A DNA stretch of 64,000 bases from Glebionis coronaria (GCA_025667525.1 CM046882.1:216922592-216986591), one strand, 5' to 3'; positions 48,111 to 60,357 are shown, numbered from the stretch's first letter. Notes: generated by a model from the letters alone, not told the origin. Translations and numbers: made by a program.

Positions 48111-48169
48111 GATTAAACAAAGATGTTAGTAATAAGAAAAATTGATTCTTCTTATACAGAGACTCTCCC

Positions 48170-48183
48170 AGGCTCTGATACCA
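48170..48183 (-). other. S1 primer-binding site (initiator tRNA-Met)
   Basis: Sense TGGTATCAGAGCC, two bases after the LTR end CCAACA. It is the standard copia primer site. Confidence 0.85.
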
Positions 48184-48185
48184 CT

Positions 48186-48458
48186 TGTTGGGTCCACTAG
48201 ATGTGGATCTTGCAGCCTGTTAGGAACGGTGAACGACTTTTGTAATCACAAGTCTATTCACAGAGAGACTCTAGATAAATCACACAGTATAAGTGCGGAA
48301 TACAAATACTTTGAACAAGAAGAACAAAATAACTATAACGACTTGATCCTTTACTAAAGATTTCTAATATTAATATAAACTAGAATAATGTTTTATGAAG
48401 GTGTGTAGAACCCTTCTGCCTAAGGTTCCTTTTATACTACAAGGAAACCCTAATACAT
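48186..48458 (-). repeat. S1/S2 shared LTR, R-U5 side (273 bp)
   Basis: Sense end GACCCAACA at 48186. It contains the TATA box and transcript start region. The U3 side is displaced to 60691-61062 by C1. The rejoined LTR is about 640 bp, TGTTAGG...CCAACA. On this side it is followed by the S1 primer site. Confidence 0.85.
48428..48436 (-). promoter_or_regulatory. S1/S2 LTR TATA box
   Basis: Sense TATAAAAGG. C1 inserted 22 bp upstream of it, parting it from the U3 repeats. Confidence 0.6.
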
Positions 48459-48780
48459 TGTTGGAAATACGTTTTACGTATTAAGAAGGATCGGTCACTC
48501 CAACAATAGTATATGTAATAGCTCGTAGTTTAGTTATCTTAATATTAAACAAACAAGGCCAAGCCTAGCCTACAACATGTGTAGGCCGGCGGCCCAATGC
48601 AAGCCCAAGCCCATCATATGGGCTTGGTATATAAACCCTCTCCTTTGATGGAGAGGGTGGTGTGGTTTCTCATTTTTACACATAGTTATTCTTACTTTCT
48701 CTCTCTAGCTTTGTGTGAAATCTACCATCTCTCTATCTCTTTCTCTCTCTAGAAACATAAGCAAGATTTACAATCTAACA
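48459..48780 (+). repeat. C1 5' LTR (322 bp)
   Basis: TGTTGGAAAT...AATCTAACA, matching 60369-60690 except for three substitutions (near 48567, 48722 and 48740). Confidence 0.97.
48610..48636 (+). promoter_or_regulatory. C1 5' LTR hairpin and TATA box
   Basis: An inverted repeat CCAAGCCCA / TGGGCTTGG with a 5-nt loop runs up to the TATA box (TATATAAAC at 48628-48636). Both LTRs carry it. Confidence 0.6.
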
Positions 48781-48782
48781 AA

Positions 48783-48796
48783 TGGTATCAAGAGCC
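48783..48796 (+). other. C1 primer-binding site (initiator tRNA-Met)
   Basis: TGGTATCAAGAGCC, two bases after the LTR, with one extra A relative to the S1 site TGGTATCAGAGCC. Confidence 0.85.
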
Positions 48797-49581
48797 ATGG
48801 GATGATTGTATTGTTCATGTGTTTGTGTTCTTGATTCATACGCCATTTTTGATCCATTTTCACACGTCCAAAATTTTTTTTTTGTGTTTTTGATGGTTTT
48901 TTCTTGATACAAATCTTCTACATAGTTGTGGTAGGGATTTGGTATAGTTACTTTGGCTAAAAACACAAAATTTTTGGGTGTTTTGATCATTTTTTGGCTT
49001 AAAATCACGAATTGGTTGAGTTTTGTCCGAGAAAAGTGGAAATTATTCCGATCTGGTCAAATCGGAAAAGGGTTTATATATTCCAATCTGTATTCCGATT
49101 GGTAAGTATTCCGATTGGTAAAGCATTCAGATTGGCATTCCGATTGGTATTCCTGTTGGCATTCAGATTTGATATTCCGATCACGACATTCCGATTGGCA
49201 TTCAGATTGGCATTCCGATTGGTATTCCCTATTGGCATTCAGATTTGGTATTCCGATCACGACATTCCGATTGGCATTCAGATTGGCATTCCGATTGGCA
49301 TTCAGATTTGGTATTCCGATCACAACATTCCGATTGGTATTCAGATTGGCATTCCGATTGGCATTCAGATTTGGTATTCAGATTAGGTACATTCCGATCA
49401 AGGTTATTCCGATCACTATTCCGATCAACATTCCGTGTGTAATTTTGACTAGGAATTTTTGGTTTATTGAGAACATATTTTAGGGGATTTTAACATTGTT
49501 TCTCGACTTCAACTCACAACAACAAACACATTTACTTTCTTTCATTGATCGATCAAAGTTTGTAAATCTTAACTTATTGAA
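48797..49581 (+). other. C1 leader before gag
   Basis: About 790 nt, T-rich, then the TTCCGAT array (49045-49440), then 140 nt to the gag Met. All three frames stay open across the array because of its composition, which is not coding evidence. Confidence 0.6.
49045..49440 (+). repeat. C1 leader TTCCGATTGG array
   Basis: About 25 ATTCCGATTGG or ATTCAGATTGG words. A higher-order unit of about 63 bp, opened by TATTCCGATCACGAC-type sequence, repeats at 49173, 49249, 49312 and 49375. The start of the array (ATTCCGATCTGG, then AATCGGAAAAGGGTTT at 49060-49075) is shared with the sense strand of the A4 LTR array. Confidence 0.85.
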
Positions 49582-50454
49582 ATGGAGTACACATCTCTTA
49601 CGGATAAGTCCATCCTCTCGGGTACGGATAATCGTCCACCAATGTTGGTGAAGACTATGTATGAGGAATGGGCTTCCCGAATGGAACTTTACATGTTGAA
49701 CAAGGAGAATGGACATCTAATTTGGGCATCGGTGCTCAATGGACCATTAGATTATGGTACCGTGACGGAAGGTACGACTACTCGTCCTCGCACAACGGGT
49801 GAGTTGACTGGAGATATGAAGATTCAAGATAAATGTGATAAGTATGCTACAAACATCATTCTCCAAGCCCTTCCTCCAGATGTCTACAAACTCGTCAGCA
49901 AACACAAAGTTGCCAAAGAGTTATGGGATAGAATTCGGGTTCTAATGCAAGGCACCTCGTTAACTAAACAAGAACGAGAGTGTAAGCTTTATGATACTTT
50001 TGATAAGTTTGCCTATGTGCCAGGGGAGACTCTCAATGATTACTATCTGAGATTTACCCTATTGTTGAATGAGCTCAATATCTATGGCATGACAATTCCT
50101 ACCTTTCAATTGAACACCATGTATTTGAACACTCTTCCTTCAGAATGGAAAAAATACGTGACGGATGTTAAATTGGCTAAGGACTTGCATAACACCAATG
50201 TGGATCAACTTCAAGCCTTTCTTCAACAACACGAATGCCATGTGATCGAGGCTCGGTTGTCTACACCTCAAGTTCATGATCCACTTGCAATGTATGCTTC
50301 TCAACAAAACATGGCTTATACTTATCAGCAACCATCATACTTGCAGCAGACACCACCACACAACTATCAGCAACCACAACAACCATCTTATCCACCACTA
50401 GTGATGCCACAGCAAGCATTTCAACAAGGTGTTCATCAACAATCTTTTCCATAG
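49582..50454 (+). pseudogene. C1 gag N-terminal part
   Basis: It starts MEYTSLTDKSILSGTDNRP at 49582, the first Met after the leader. Residues about 15-220 are the copia gag (UBN2-type) domain: YEEWASRMELYML, ILQALPPDVYKLVSKHKVAKELWDRI and LNTLPSEWKKYVTDVKLAKDLH. A Gln/Pro/Tyr-rich tail follows. A TAG at 50452-50454 ends it, but the same frame goes on with QPPYQTSPSQA, so this is one point mutation within a longer gag. The product builds the particle. Confidence 0.88.
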
Positions 50455-53400
50455 CAACCACCATATCAGACATCACCATCACAAGCCAACACCTCTCCAT
50501 TGGGCTATACTCCTCAGCAAGGATATTTTCCAATTGAAGCACAACCAGCACAAGCTTTCTACTCTAATGAACTTCCACCAATCGAAGCACCGGTCTTTAC
50601 ACCAAATGATACGCCAGCTGATGTTCTAAACCATCTCACAGCCTACTTGTCAAAACTTGTTGCAACTAGAGGATTTCCACCAACAAACAATCAGCTCCGC
50701 ACCTCATCAAATCCTCGACAACAAGCCACTGTTCAAGATGGTCAAGTGATGGTGCAACCTATTCAGGGAAGGCAAAATTCATATGGACCTCCTATAAGGA
50801 CTGGGAACAATCAAGCTGTGAATTCTCAAGCTAATGGAAATGGAAGTCCTAGTGGTCCTAAAAAGGTTGTGACTTGCTACAATTGCCGAGGACAAGGTCA
50901 TATGGCTAGGGAATGCACTCAGCCGAAAAGGAGGAGGGATGATGCATGGTTTCGTGAGAAGATGTATTTGGTTGATGCTCAGTCTAAGGGGAAGATTTTG
51001 GATTCAGAGGAGTTAGCATTTCTTGCAGACCCAGGGGCAGCAGATACTGAAGGCATTGCAGTCGTCTCCACTTCTAATGCAGCTTATCAAGCGGACGATC
51101 TTGATGCATACGATTTGGATTGTGATGACATTCACTCTGCCCAAGCTGCTCTCGTTGCTAATCTCTCTCACTACGGTTCTGATGTCATCAGTGAGGTACC
51201 AACCACATCTAATAATATTGATGATAACCAACATCAAGTTGGGCATGAAAATGACAACCTCGAACAGCATTCGGGGACTAGTAACTCAAATGATGTGGTA
51301 CCCAATCCAACACATTTGAGTGAACCTCAACCAAATGCTACGACGGGTATGGAATCTTATGCTCACCATGATTTGGTCATGGTGCCTAAACATATTATTG
51401 ATCAAATGCATATGGCCCTCAGACAATCCGTAGATACGAATTCCACCCTAACTGCTGAGCTTGCGTTGCATAAAGAAAAGGTCAAAACTTTTGAAATGGT
51501 CCCTCAAGAAGAGAAAATAACATGTTCTGAATTTGACCAATTTCGTTTTGAAAAGATTGAACACTTGAAAGAAATAGAATCATTAAAAGCTAATCTTTCC
51601 AATGAATTAAAAGAAAAAGAGTCGGTTGTCAATGATTTTCAGAAACTTAAAATGGATTTCGAAACTCTCGAGTCTAAAAAGGTTGAATCGGAAATTAATG
51701 CTACCAAACATCTTAAATTCAAAGAACAACAGCTTTTAAAACAATACGCTTCCACAGAAAAGGTTCATCTTTTAACTAAATCATTTAAAGAATTCGAACT
51801 TAAGCGTCTTCAAGATTTACCACCTAATCCTGGTTATGCAAAACAAGCTCAGGAATATATTCCCGGTCTTTATGATATGACCATAATTGGCAAATCGAAA
51901 GAAGCACCTTTTGTTCGTAGTACTGAGGAGACACAATCACTTGGGGATGAAACTCATTCTAAAATGCTTTCAAAATTCCATACAATTGATTATGATCAAC
52001 ATAACAAAGATCAATTTTCGAAAAAGACACGCATTCGCTTACAAAAGGAATTAGCAGAATTAACAGTTCTTGTGCCCCAAAGTTTGTCAAATGAAAATCT
52101 TCCTAGTACGTCTCCTACACTCGTCAAAAAGGATTTAACGAAGTTAATTCCACCGGTAAGTAAGGCGTCCGTTAACTTAAATACGGTTCACCAACATTTA
52201 GCCGATTTTGACAAGGTCATTTTGGAACGTACGACGGCCACGGCCATAACGGAAGGTGAATGGAACTTTGAGCACACTAGAGCTGCGTTTCGAGATGAAA
52301 TTGTTCCGTTTGTAAAGAATGTTAAAGCTTGTCTTCGTAATATTGATCAAGATTTGTTTTTGGAAATAGAAGAAGTTAGACGTGTTTTCAATGAAATGGA
52401 AGATGCTTATGAAAACAGTTTACTTGAAATAGAACGGGTTTCACGCCATAATGATCTGCTTCTGAATCAAGTGATGTCTTATGATATAGTTTCTGTCTGT
52501 GTGAATACAAGTGTTGATAATGATTCTATTGTGCATAATGATGAATCTGTGGATAATGTGGTAGATAGTACTTGTCACGAATCTGACGCTGAATTTTTAA
52601 AGCTTCAAGATTCATATTCTTCGCTTTCAAAACGTTTTGATGAGATTCAAACACATTGTATTTCGCTTGAATGCAAGCAACAATTTATTCAAGAAATCTT
52701 TGAAACGTCATTCGAAGGTGTTAATATCGATGATGCAAACTTTGAAAAGAATTTTCGATTAAATTTACAATCAAAACAGCGTCAGCCAAGTGACAAAGTT
52801 GCTAACTCTTTGCCGATAGACATAGATAAATCTAAGGAGCTTAACTGTGTGAACATACTTGAGGCCGCTGAGAATTTTAAACTTGATCTAGATAATCGAG
52901 TTTCCAAGATTTTGTCCAAAGTTGATAACTTAAAACAGAAAAATACACGACTCTTCGATTCAGTAAAGCCCGCATGTGTTGATACCACTGCACAGAATCA
53001 ATCATTGATTGAACAATTGAATCGAAAGTCGGTGGAAATATCTGATTTAAGGGAACAAATTTGTGATAAGAATCTGGTCATGGCTGAGTTAAAGGAAACA
53101 CTTCGAACTCTAAAAGGTAAGAATGTTGTGGATAACGCAGCCACAATCTCAGCATCGTCCTCTAGTGCAATCAAAAGGAACCTAATAGCCGTCACACCAC
53201 TTAACCAGGGCCCTAGGACTAAATCTTCTAAAACATTGGTCACTAAAGATAAGGCGGAATCAAAACCAGCTTCTAATATTCCCGTGTTACCTTCTACAGG
53301 AGTAAGCACCACTACTAAGGCTCAAAGATCTAAGCTTAAGAGAAACAAGAAGAATGATAGGATCTTGCCCCCATCTAGTAGTCAAGTGAAGAAGAAAGTA

Positions 53401-54060
53401 AAAGCCCATCCTAGGAATGTTATTTATGTTTTGAATAAAAAGAATCATGTAGCTAAACCTAAAGGCTCTGCGGTTGTGCAGCATTCTAAGCCTACTGTGA
53501 ATTCTAATTTAAAATGTTGGAATTGCAATGAATGTATGTTTTCTAGTCGTTGTGATTCTTGCCTTATTGACCATGTGAATGAGATGCATGCCCGGAAAAA
53601 TGGATTAGAATGGAAACCGACTGGGAAAGTGTTAACCCAAGTTGGTTGGATGTGGCACCCCACTGGTAGAACTTTCACTATAGTAGGAAATATGTGCCCT
53701 TTGACTAGGATCACTCCCACTAAAGCGAAGAAAGCGTGCCCTTTAACTAGGAGTACCAAGGCTACCAAAACACAAGTGTGTCCTTTAACTAGGAACACCG
53801 ACACTGCGGTAGGAACCAAGTGCCCTTTAAATAGGTCTACTCCCACTGTAGTGACCGCGAATAATCCAAAACCTAAGAAAGTTGGAACAGTAAAACCTGT
53901 TAGTGCTAAAACTCCCATTAGAAAAAGCAGGAAATCTAAGGGTCTCACAAATGTTAGCAATTCTGATAATTCTATATCTGTATCTGCTAACACTCCGGAA
54001 CCAATAGTTTCCAATGCATTGTCTACTGTTGTGATTGAAAACAGGTGGTCCAAATTGTTC
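50455..54060 (+). pseudogene. C1 gag central and C-terminal part: zinc knuckle, coiled coil, CPLTR repeats
   Basis: About 1200 codons in the frame of the N-terminal part. The knuckle CYNCRGQGHMAREC (50876-50917) is intact. From 51460 to 53120 the sequence is Lys/Glu/Leu-rich with long predicted coiled-coil stretches (EKIEHLKEIESLKANLSNEL). A second Cys/His cluster, CWNCNECMFSSRCDSC, lies near 53516-53563. Four CPLTR-type repeats follow (53690-53840), alternating with Thr/Lys spacers. Large gag proteins with coiled coils are a Sirevirus trait. The frame shifts by one base near 54050, just before the protease motif. The roles of the second cluster and repeats are unknown. Confidence 0.85.
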
Positions 54061-55331
54061 TCTGGTATTTGGACTCTGGTTGCTCCAAGCATATGACCGG
54101 AGATCGCTCTCAGCTCAGAAATTTCGTCAGCAAGTTTCTTGGTACGGTTCGATTTGGTAATGATCATATTGCAAAGATAATGGGTTATGGTGAATATCAT
54201 ATTGGGAATGTTATAATTTCAAGAGTGTATTACGTGGAAGGTCTTGGTCACAACTTATTTTCTGTGGGACAATTTTGTGATGCAAACCTAGAAGTTGCTT
54301 TTCGAGAGCATACCTGCTTCATTCGTAATTTAGAAGGGGTTGATTTATTGAAAGGTACTCGAGGGAATAATTTGTATACTTTGTCTCTACAAGACATGAT
54401 GGCCGCTTCTCCCGTATGTCTTCTCTCCAAAGCATCGAAGACTAAGTCATGGTTATGGCATCGACGGTTATCTCATCTTAACTTTGACACTATTAATCAT
54501 TTGGCAAAAAACGAACTTGTTCGTGGTCTTCCTAAACTTTCATTTCACAAGGATCATTTGTGTTCCGCGTGTACAATGGGGAAAAGCACTAAGAAATCTT
54601 ACAAACCCAAGACGGAAGACACCAACCAGGAGAAACTTTATCTTTTGCATATGGATCTTTGTGGGCCAATGCGTGTTGAAAGTCTTAGTGGCAAAAAGTA
54701 CATCCTCGTCATTGTCGATGATTACTCTCGGTTCACATGGGTGAAATTTCTTAAAGCAAAGAATGAGGCACCTAAATTCATCATCGGATTTCTCAAGATG
54801 ATTCAAGTGCGTCTCAACACTACTGTCCGACGCATTCGTACAGATAATGGAACCGAATTTGTGAATCAAATTTTGCGTGATTATTATGAAGAAGTTGGCA
54901 TTTCTCATGAAACATCCGTTGCACGCACTCCACAACAAAACGGTGTCGTTGAAAGGCGAAATCGCACACTTATGGAAGCTGCTCGAACGATGTTAATTTA
55001 CGCAAAGGCTCCATTGTTTTTATGGGCAGAAGCAGTATCTACAGCAGTGTACACCCAAAACCGGTCACTAATTCGTAAACGCCATGGTAAAACACCTTAT
55101 GAGCTTCTCCATGGAAAAGTACCAGATTTATCATATCTTCATGTATTTGGTTCTCTTTGCTATCCAAATAATGATGGTGACAATTTGGGAAAACTTCAAC
55201 CCAAGGCTGATATTGGTATTTTCATTGGTTACGCACCCTCAAAGAAGGCATACCGAATCTACAACCGTAACTCTCGCAAGATCCTCAAAACTATGAATGT
55301 TGATTTTGATGAGCTGACAGCAAGCTTCTGA
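54045..55331 (+). pseudogene. C1 protease and integrase
   Basis: About 428 codons. The protease active site YLDSGCSKHMTGD is about residue 8. The domain runs through GHNLFSVGQFCD. The pre-integrase region has SWLWHRRLSHLNF and CSACTMGKS (HHCC). The integrase core has LHMDLCGPMRV, IRTDNGTEFVN and GVVERRNRTLMEAAR, giving an intact D,D-E triad. The C-terminal end has KADIGIFIGYAPSKKAYRIYN. It ends at FDELTASF, where a one-base shift moves reading to the next frame. The catalytic residues all look kept. Confidence 0.9.
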
Positions 55332-56037
55332 GCAAAGCAGCTCTGAACCCGCACTTCATGAAATGGGACCCAGTAACATTAGTTCTGGTCTTGTCCCAAA
55401 CAACCCTACTTCATCATCATTTACACCACCTACTAGGAAAGAATGGGATACGTTGTTTCAACCGTTCTTTGATGAATTCTTTACTCCTCCAACTATTGTT
55501 GCTCCAAAACCTGAGGTAATAGCTCCGGTAACCGAAGTTGTCACTCCAGCAACCGAAGCACAATCAGATACATCTGCACCAACAATTGGTCAAGATATAC
55601 CTTCAACAAGTAATTCTCAACCAACACTTGTTTCAACTACCCACGTCATGCCTATTGATGATGAAGAGGATGATGATGATCACGATTTGGAATTCGCTCA
55701 AATGCGTGAACTTCCATTCTTTGGTGTATCTATTCCCGACCCTAATCAAGCCGGGTCGTCCACCTCAGAGGAAGCTCCTTCTACAGTTTACTCCAATCCA
55801 CGGATTCGTGAACATGACAGCAAGTGGACAAAGGATCATCCTATAGATTCTATTATTGGTGACCCTAATCGTCCAGTATCCACACGAAGTCAGTTACAAG
55901 AAAGTGCATTGTTTTGTCACTTTGATGCTTTTCTCACTGAAGTTGAACCTAAGACATGGCAACAAGCTTTTACTCAATCATGTTGGATAGAAGCTATGCA
56001 AGAAGAACTTAACGAATTCATACGTCTTGATGTTTAG
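55320..56037 (+). pseudogene. C1 integrase-RT linker
   Basis: About 235 codons. They resume after a one-base shift (ASEQSSSEPALHEM), then continue through a Thr/Pro/Asp-rich variable region and DHPIDSIIGDPNRPVSTRSQL to TWQQAFTQSCWIEAMQEELNEF at the RT N-terminus. A TAG at 56035-56037 follows LDV; the same frame continues into RT. Confidence 0.82.
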
Positions 56038-57510
56038 GAACTTGTCCCATGCCCGGATCAAGTGCAGTTACTCACTTTGAAATGGGTTTACAAGGTGAAA
56101 CTTGATGAGTTAGGCGGAATATTGAAGAACAAAGCTCGTCTAGTAGCTCGTGGATACAAGCAATTATTGGGCATCGACTTTATGGAATCCTTTGCACCTG
56201 TTGCCCGTTTGGAAGCTATTAGACTATTCCTCGCTTATGCAGCCTATATGAATATGGTCGTCTATCAGATGGATGTGAAGACGGCATTTCTTAATGGTGA
56301 ACTCAAGGAAGAGGTCTATGTTCAACAACCGGATGGTTTTGTGAATCCTAATTATCCTAATCATGTGTACAAGCTTAATAAGGCTCTCTATGGGTTGAAG
56401 CAAGCTCCTCGCGCATGGTATGATCTTTTGTCACAATTCCTCATTACGCAAGGCTTCGCTAAAGGCAAGGTGGATCCCATGTTGTTCATTCAGAAACGAG
56501 GTAAAGATATGATTATGGTACAAATATATGTTGATGATATTATATTTGCAGCCTCGACCCAAACCTTATCGGATGAGTTTGGGACACTCATGTCTTCCAA
56601 GTTTAAGATGTCAATGATGGGAAAGGTATCATTCTTCTTAGGTCTTCAGATATCTCAGAGTCCCAGAGGCATCTTTATCAATCAATCCAAGTATGCCCTT
56701 GAATCGCTTAAGAAGTATAAGATGGAATCTTGCGACCCCGTGGACACTCCAATGGTGGAACGAACTAAGCTTGACGCAGATCCACATGGAGTTGCCGTTG
56801 ATCCAACACTTTATCGTGGAATGATCGGTACTCTTCTGTATATCACAGCCAGTCGACCTGATCTTCAGTTTGCTATATGTATGTGTGCCAGGTATCAAAC
56901 TAGGCCTACTGAGTTACACTTAGCTACTGTTAAAAGGATCTTTCGATGTCTTAAAGGAACCATTAATCGGGGACTTTGGTATTCGAAGGACTCTTCTATT
57001 GCACTAATGGCATATGCAGATGCGGATCACGCGGGTTGTCAAGATACAAGGCGTAGCACGAGTGGAACTTTGCAACTACTAGGAGATCGATTAATCAGTT
57101 GGGCATCGAAAAGGCAGAAAAGCGCTGCAATTTCAAGTACGGAAGCAGAATACATAGCTATGTCCGGTTGCTGTGCTCAAATTCTTTGGATGAGATCGCA
57201 ATTAACCGACTATGGTCTAGGTTTCAACAAGATTCCGATGTACTGTGACAACAAGAGTGCAATTGCCTTATGCTGCAACAACGTTCAATTCTCCCGGTCG
57301 AAGCATATTGACATTCGCTACCATTTCATCAAGGAGCAAGTGGAAAATGGAGTAATCGAGCTTTACTTTGTCCGATCTGAGTATCAATTGGCGGATATTT
57401 TCACGAAGGCTTTAGATCGCGCTCGAATTGAATTTTTGGCCGACAAGCTAGGAATGAGAATCTTCTCGCCTGAGACTCTAAAGGAACTAGCAGATGAAGC
57501 GAAAGAATAG
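56038..57510 (+). pseudogene. C1 reverse transcriptase and RNase H
   Basis: About 490 codons in one open frame to the natural stop at 57510. [52 protein letters not shown] (first Asp), [14 protein letters not shown] and [14 protein letters not shown] (YVDD). RNase [44 protein letters not shown] and [16 protein letters not shown]. Only the upstream TAG parts it from gag-pro-int. All catalytic motifs are present and the length is normal, so it could act if supplied in trans within a readthrough product. Confidence 0.92.
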
Positions 57511-60357
57511 TCTTGGTAAAACTATTCTCCGTATCCTTGGTGATCATTTGTATATATTGTTTATATTTTTATCCACAAAAGCAAAATACAAAAATATAAA
57601 ACCATATAAAAACCATAAAAATTGAAAAATCTAGAAAAATCCAAAAATATTTTTACTTTATTTTTCTAAGGCATGTCTTTTGGTACGATAATATTTACGG
57701 CCTTAGAAATGTTGATTAATATCGACACGACGCCATAAATAGAGTTCGTACAAAAGTTGCAAATATTTCATAAAACATGCCCTTATGGCTTGTAGTTATT
57801 TCTGACTGCAACCCGGTTTTCATATTAAAGTCAAGTATTTCTTATGAAAGCTTTGGCTCACAACGGGAATTAATTTTCTCGGGCAAGGTTTACTTTAAAA
57901 CCTTGTAAGGGATCAAGTTTACTTTATAACTTGGTCTAACACAAATATATGTACGTTTCAGTGCATTTATTTGTAAAAACAAGAGAAGTCTTGTTTTCAT
58001 GAAGCTATCATCTCTACAACCATAGAAATCTACAATTGGTATCTACATACTCGACGATGCGACTACTCAACCGACGACTAAAGCTCTTTCGATAGAACAC
58101 GGGTCAACAATTGAGGGGGAGCAACTGTCAAGCATTCAGAATCTTCGACGCCGAACGTGCCAAGTTCACAAGTTGGTGTCAAGACAACAACACCAATCGT
58201 ACATGCGGTGTCAAGAGATGACTTCAGACGTGACGAGGCGACCAACATATGCTGACAAGAACCATTTGATATTATCATATGATGTTCTCATCTATCAGGT
58301 CTAACCTTGTCAATTTTTCTAATATGGTGAATATGTGATCATGTTACAAATCGGTATCATATCTCATACGTTTTATATCATGAAGATAAAATGGACTTAC
58401 ATTTTTCTTCCCAAAACCTTTGTTAAAACTTCATTAAATCAATTGATATTAAAAACATCGATTGGGTAAATATTTTTAATATGGGGGAGAAAATGTGATT
58501 TAATATGGGATATTATCACAAATGGTTTGACTTAATGTGCTGGCTCATCCCGACATGTGCGAAATGTTTTCGAATATCGAGGCATATGTTAAGGGGGAGC
58601 AAAACGGATTTTCTATATCAAAATGGATTTTCATGGTGACATATACTTACCCAAAACCCATTTATTTCACGACGATGAAGATTGTGGTGACATAAGGATG
58701 GTAGGATAGGTTAAGTCCTATGATTCTTCCAGAACCGGAGGAATCTTCCCAAGGACATTCCATAGCTAGAAATAGTAGTCCTTAGGAAAGGTGGAGAAAG
58801 AATGTGAACGTAGCTGAATGCCGACCAAGTACTTAAGTTAGCACTGGAACAATCACAACAAGGTGCTAGTTATGACGTATTGGTAAGCATTGAAGGGGTT
58901 GAAGAATGAAAAAGAATTGTAAAGATAAAGGGTGTAAAGAAAGAAGCCCTCCTTACAACTTTAGGTAGAAACCGGCTCAACACATATGCTATTGAGATCA
59001 TTTTAATGATTCTCGATATTGAAGACAGACATCATGGACCCAGTGATGCAATGCACAACCCATCCCAGCTAACTCAGATATCTCTCAAAAGGTATTTGTT
59101 TTAATCACACGGAGACAACACATTATCTATTGATTTATTCACTCCGAATAAATTGGTATTGAAAAGGTGGCACTCCTCTCCTTCCTCCGATCACTAAAAT
59201 CCAAAATGCACGATCGAGTCTAGAGCCATTTGAGATCATCAAATATCTCATTAGGACACACTATCATAATTCCTTGCTTCTTCACACGCTGTGAAAAGTA
59301 AGAAAGATTTTAAGAGTCCTACGCAAAATCTTCATGATCTTGCCTGAACATCTGAGTAATACGAAAGTATTTACAATGAAGATGGAAATCCTTCTTGAGC
59401 GAACATCAAAAAGCTCATGGTAGGTGACTCGTGCGATTCTTTATGAATCAAACTTGTGATAACTGGAAAGCAACAGCTGTTTAATTCTTAACTGAATTTA
59501 AACACGTTCCAGGCCTCTACGCAATATCTTAATGATCTTGCCAGAACACTCAGAGTGATACCTTAGTATTCACGGTGATGAGTGGAAATCCTTCTAGTGT
59601 TAACCTCAAACAGCACTTGGTAGGTAACTTGCAAGATTCTATACGAATCAAGCTCGTGACAACTGGAAAGCAACGATGGTGCGGTTCTTAATTGAATTTC
59701 ACTTGTTCCAGGAACATGAATTGACGGCTTCAAATCATGCGGATATTATTATCCAAATGATTCACTCTTTATGTTTGCAGTTAGCTTTGGACGGTCGAAT
59801 AAAGAGAACGGGTTTACTCGCGAAATCCTGTCAGGAAGTTACTTAATTGAAACTATCCGTCACGGGTACGATATCTAATATCGTCCAACGGTCTTCACCG
59901 ACCGGAGGTAAAATGCTACCGAATTAGAATGAAATGTTCAAAGCCATTTCGTTCGTGTCTACTTATGTTGCGGAATTTGAAGACGGTGGCGTTGCGGAAT
60001 CCAAGAAGAAGTCGTCCCCGCATGCTTATACTTTATGCACTTAATATCTCATGTAATTCAAGAAAGCCTAAAAGTTAAGTCTTCCGCTGTATCGAACTCT
60101 GAAGCTTTCAAGAATTACGAAGGTATAAGTATGTGGGACATGGTGTCACGAAGAGGCGAATATCACAAGTGATGGATGCACGAGATCAAGGCAAAGGATT
60201 AATGCTCGAGACTGATATCAAAGATCACATCAGTATGTTCACCAGAAAAGAAAAAGAAAAAGAAAGACGAAGACTACGAGCTCAAGACAAGCATAGTATG
60301 CTAGGTTTAATTTATTATTGTAACTTGGGTAACGCCCTTGTTTGGAGTGACCTCCCT
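57511..60357 (+). other. C1 3' noncoding region (2.85 kb)
   Basis: A long stretch between the pol stop and the purine tract. Other Sirevirus-like elements here (S1 and S2) have their third ORF in this position, but I find no homolog. Three internal purine tracts (near 58111, 58482 and 58591), a 198-bp tandem duplication (59316-59711) and a 75-codon frame at 60133-60360, which I do not trust, are the only structure seen. Confidence 0.6.
59316..59711 (+). repeat. C1 198-bp tandem duplication
   Basis: Two imperfect copies. CTACGCAAAATCTTCATGAT begins copy 1 and CTACGCAATATCTTAATGAT begins copy 2 (offset 198). Shared landmarks: GATCTTGCC, GGAAATCCTTCT, AACTGGAAAGCAAC and GTTCCAGG. Confidence 0.75.

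Noticed and set aside
49012..49483. Three overlapping frames of Phe-Arg-Leu-Ala or Ser-Asp-Trp-His repeats
   Set aside because: They are translations of the ATTCCGATTGG array, which lacks stops in several frames by composition. The frames lie in the C1 leader.
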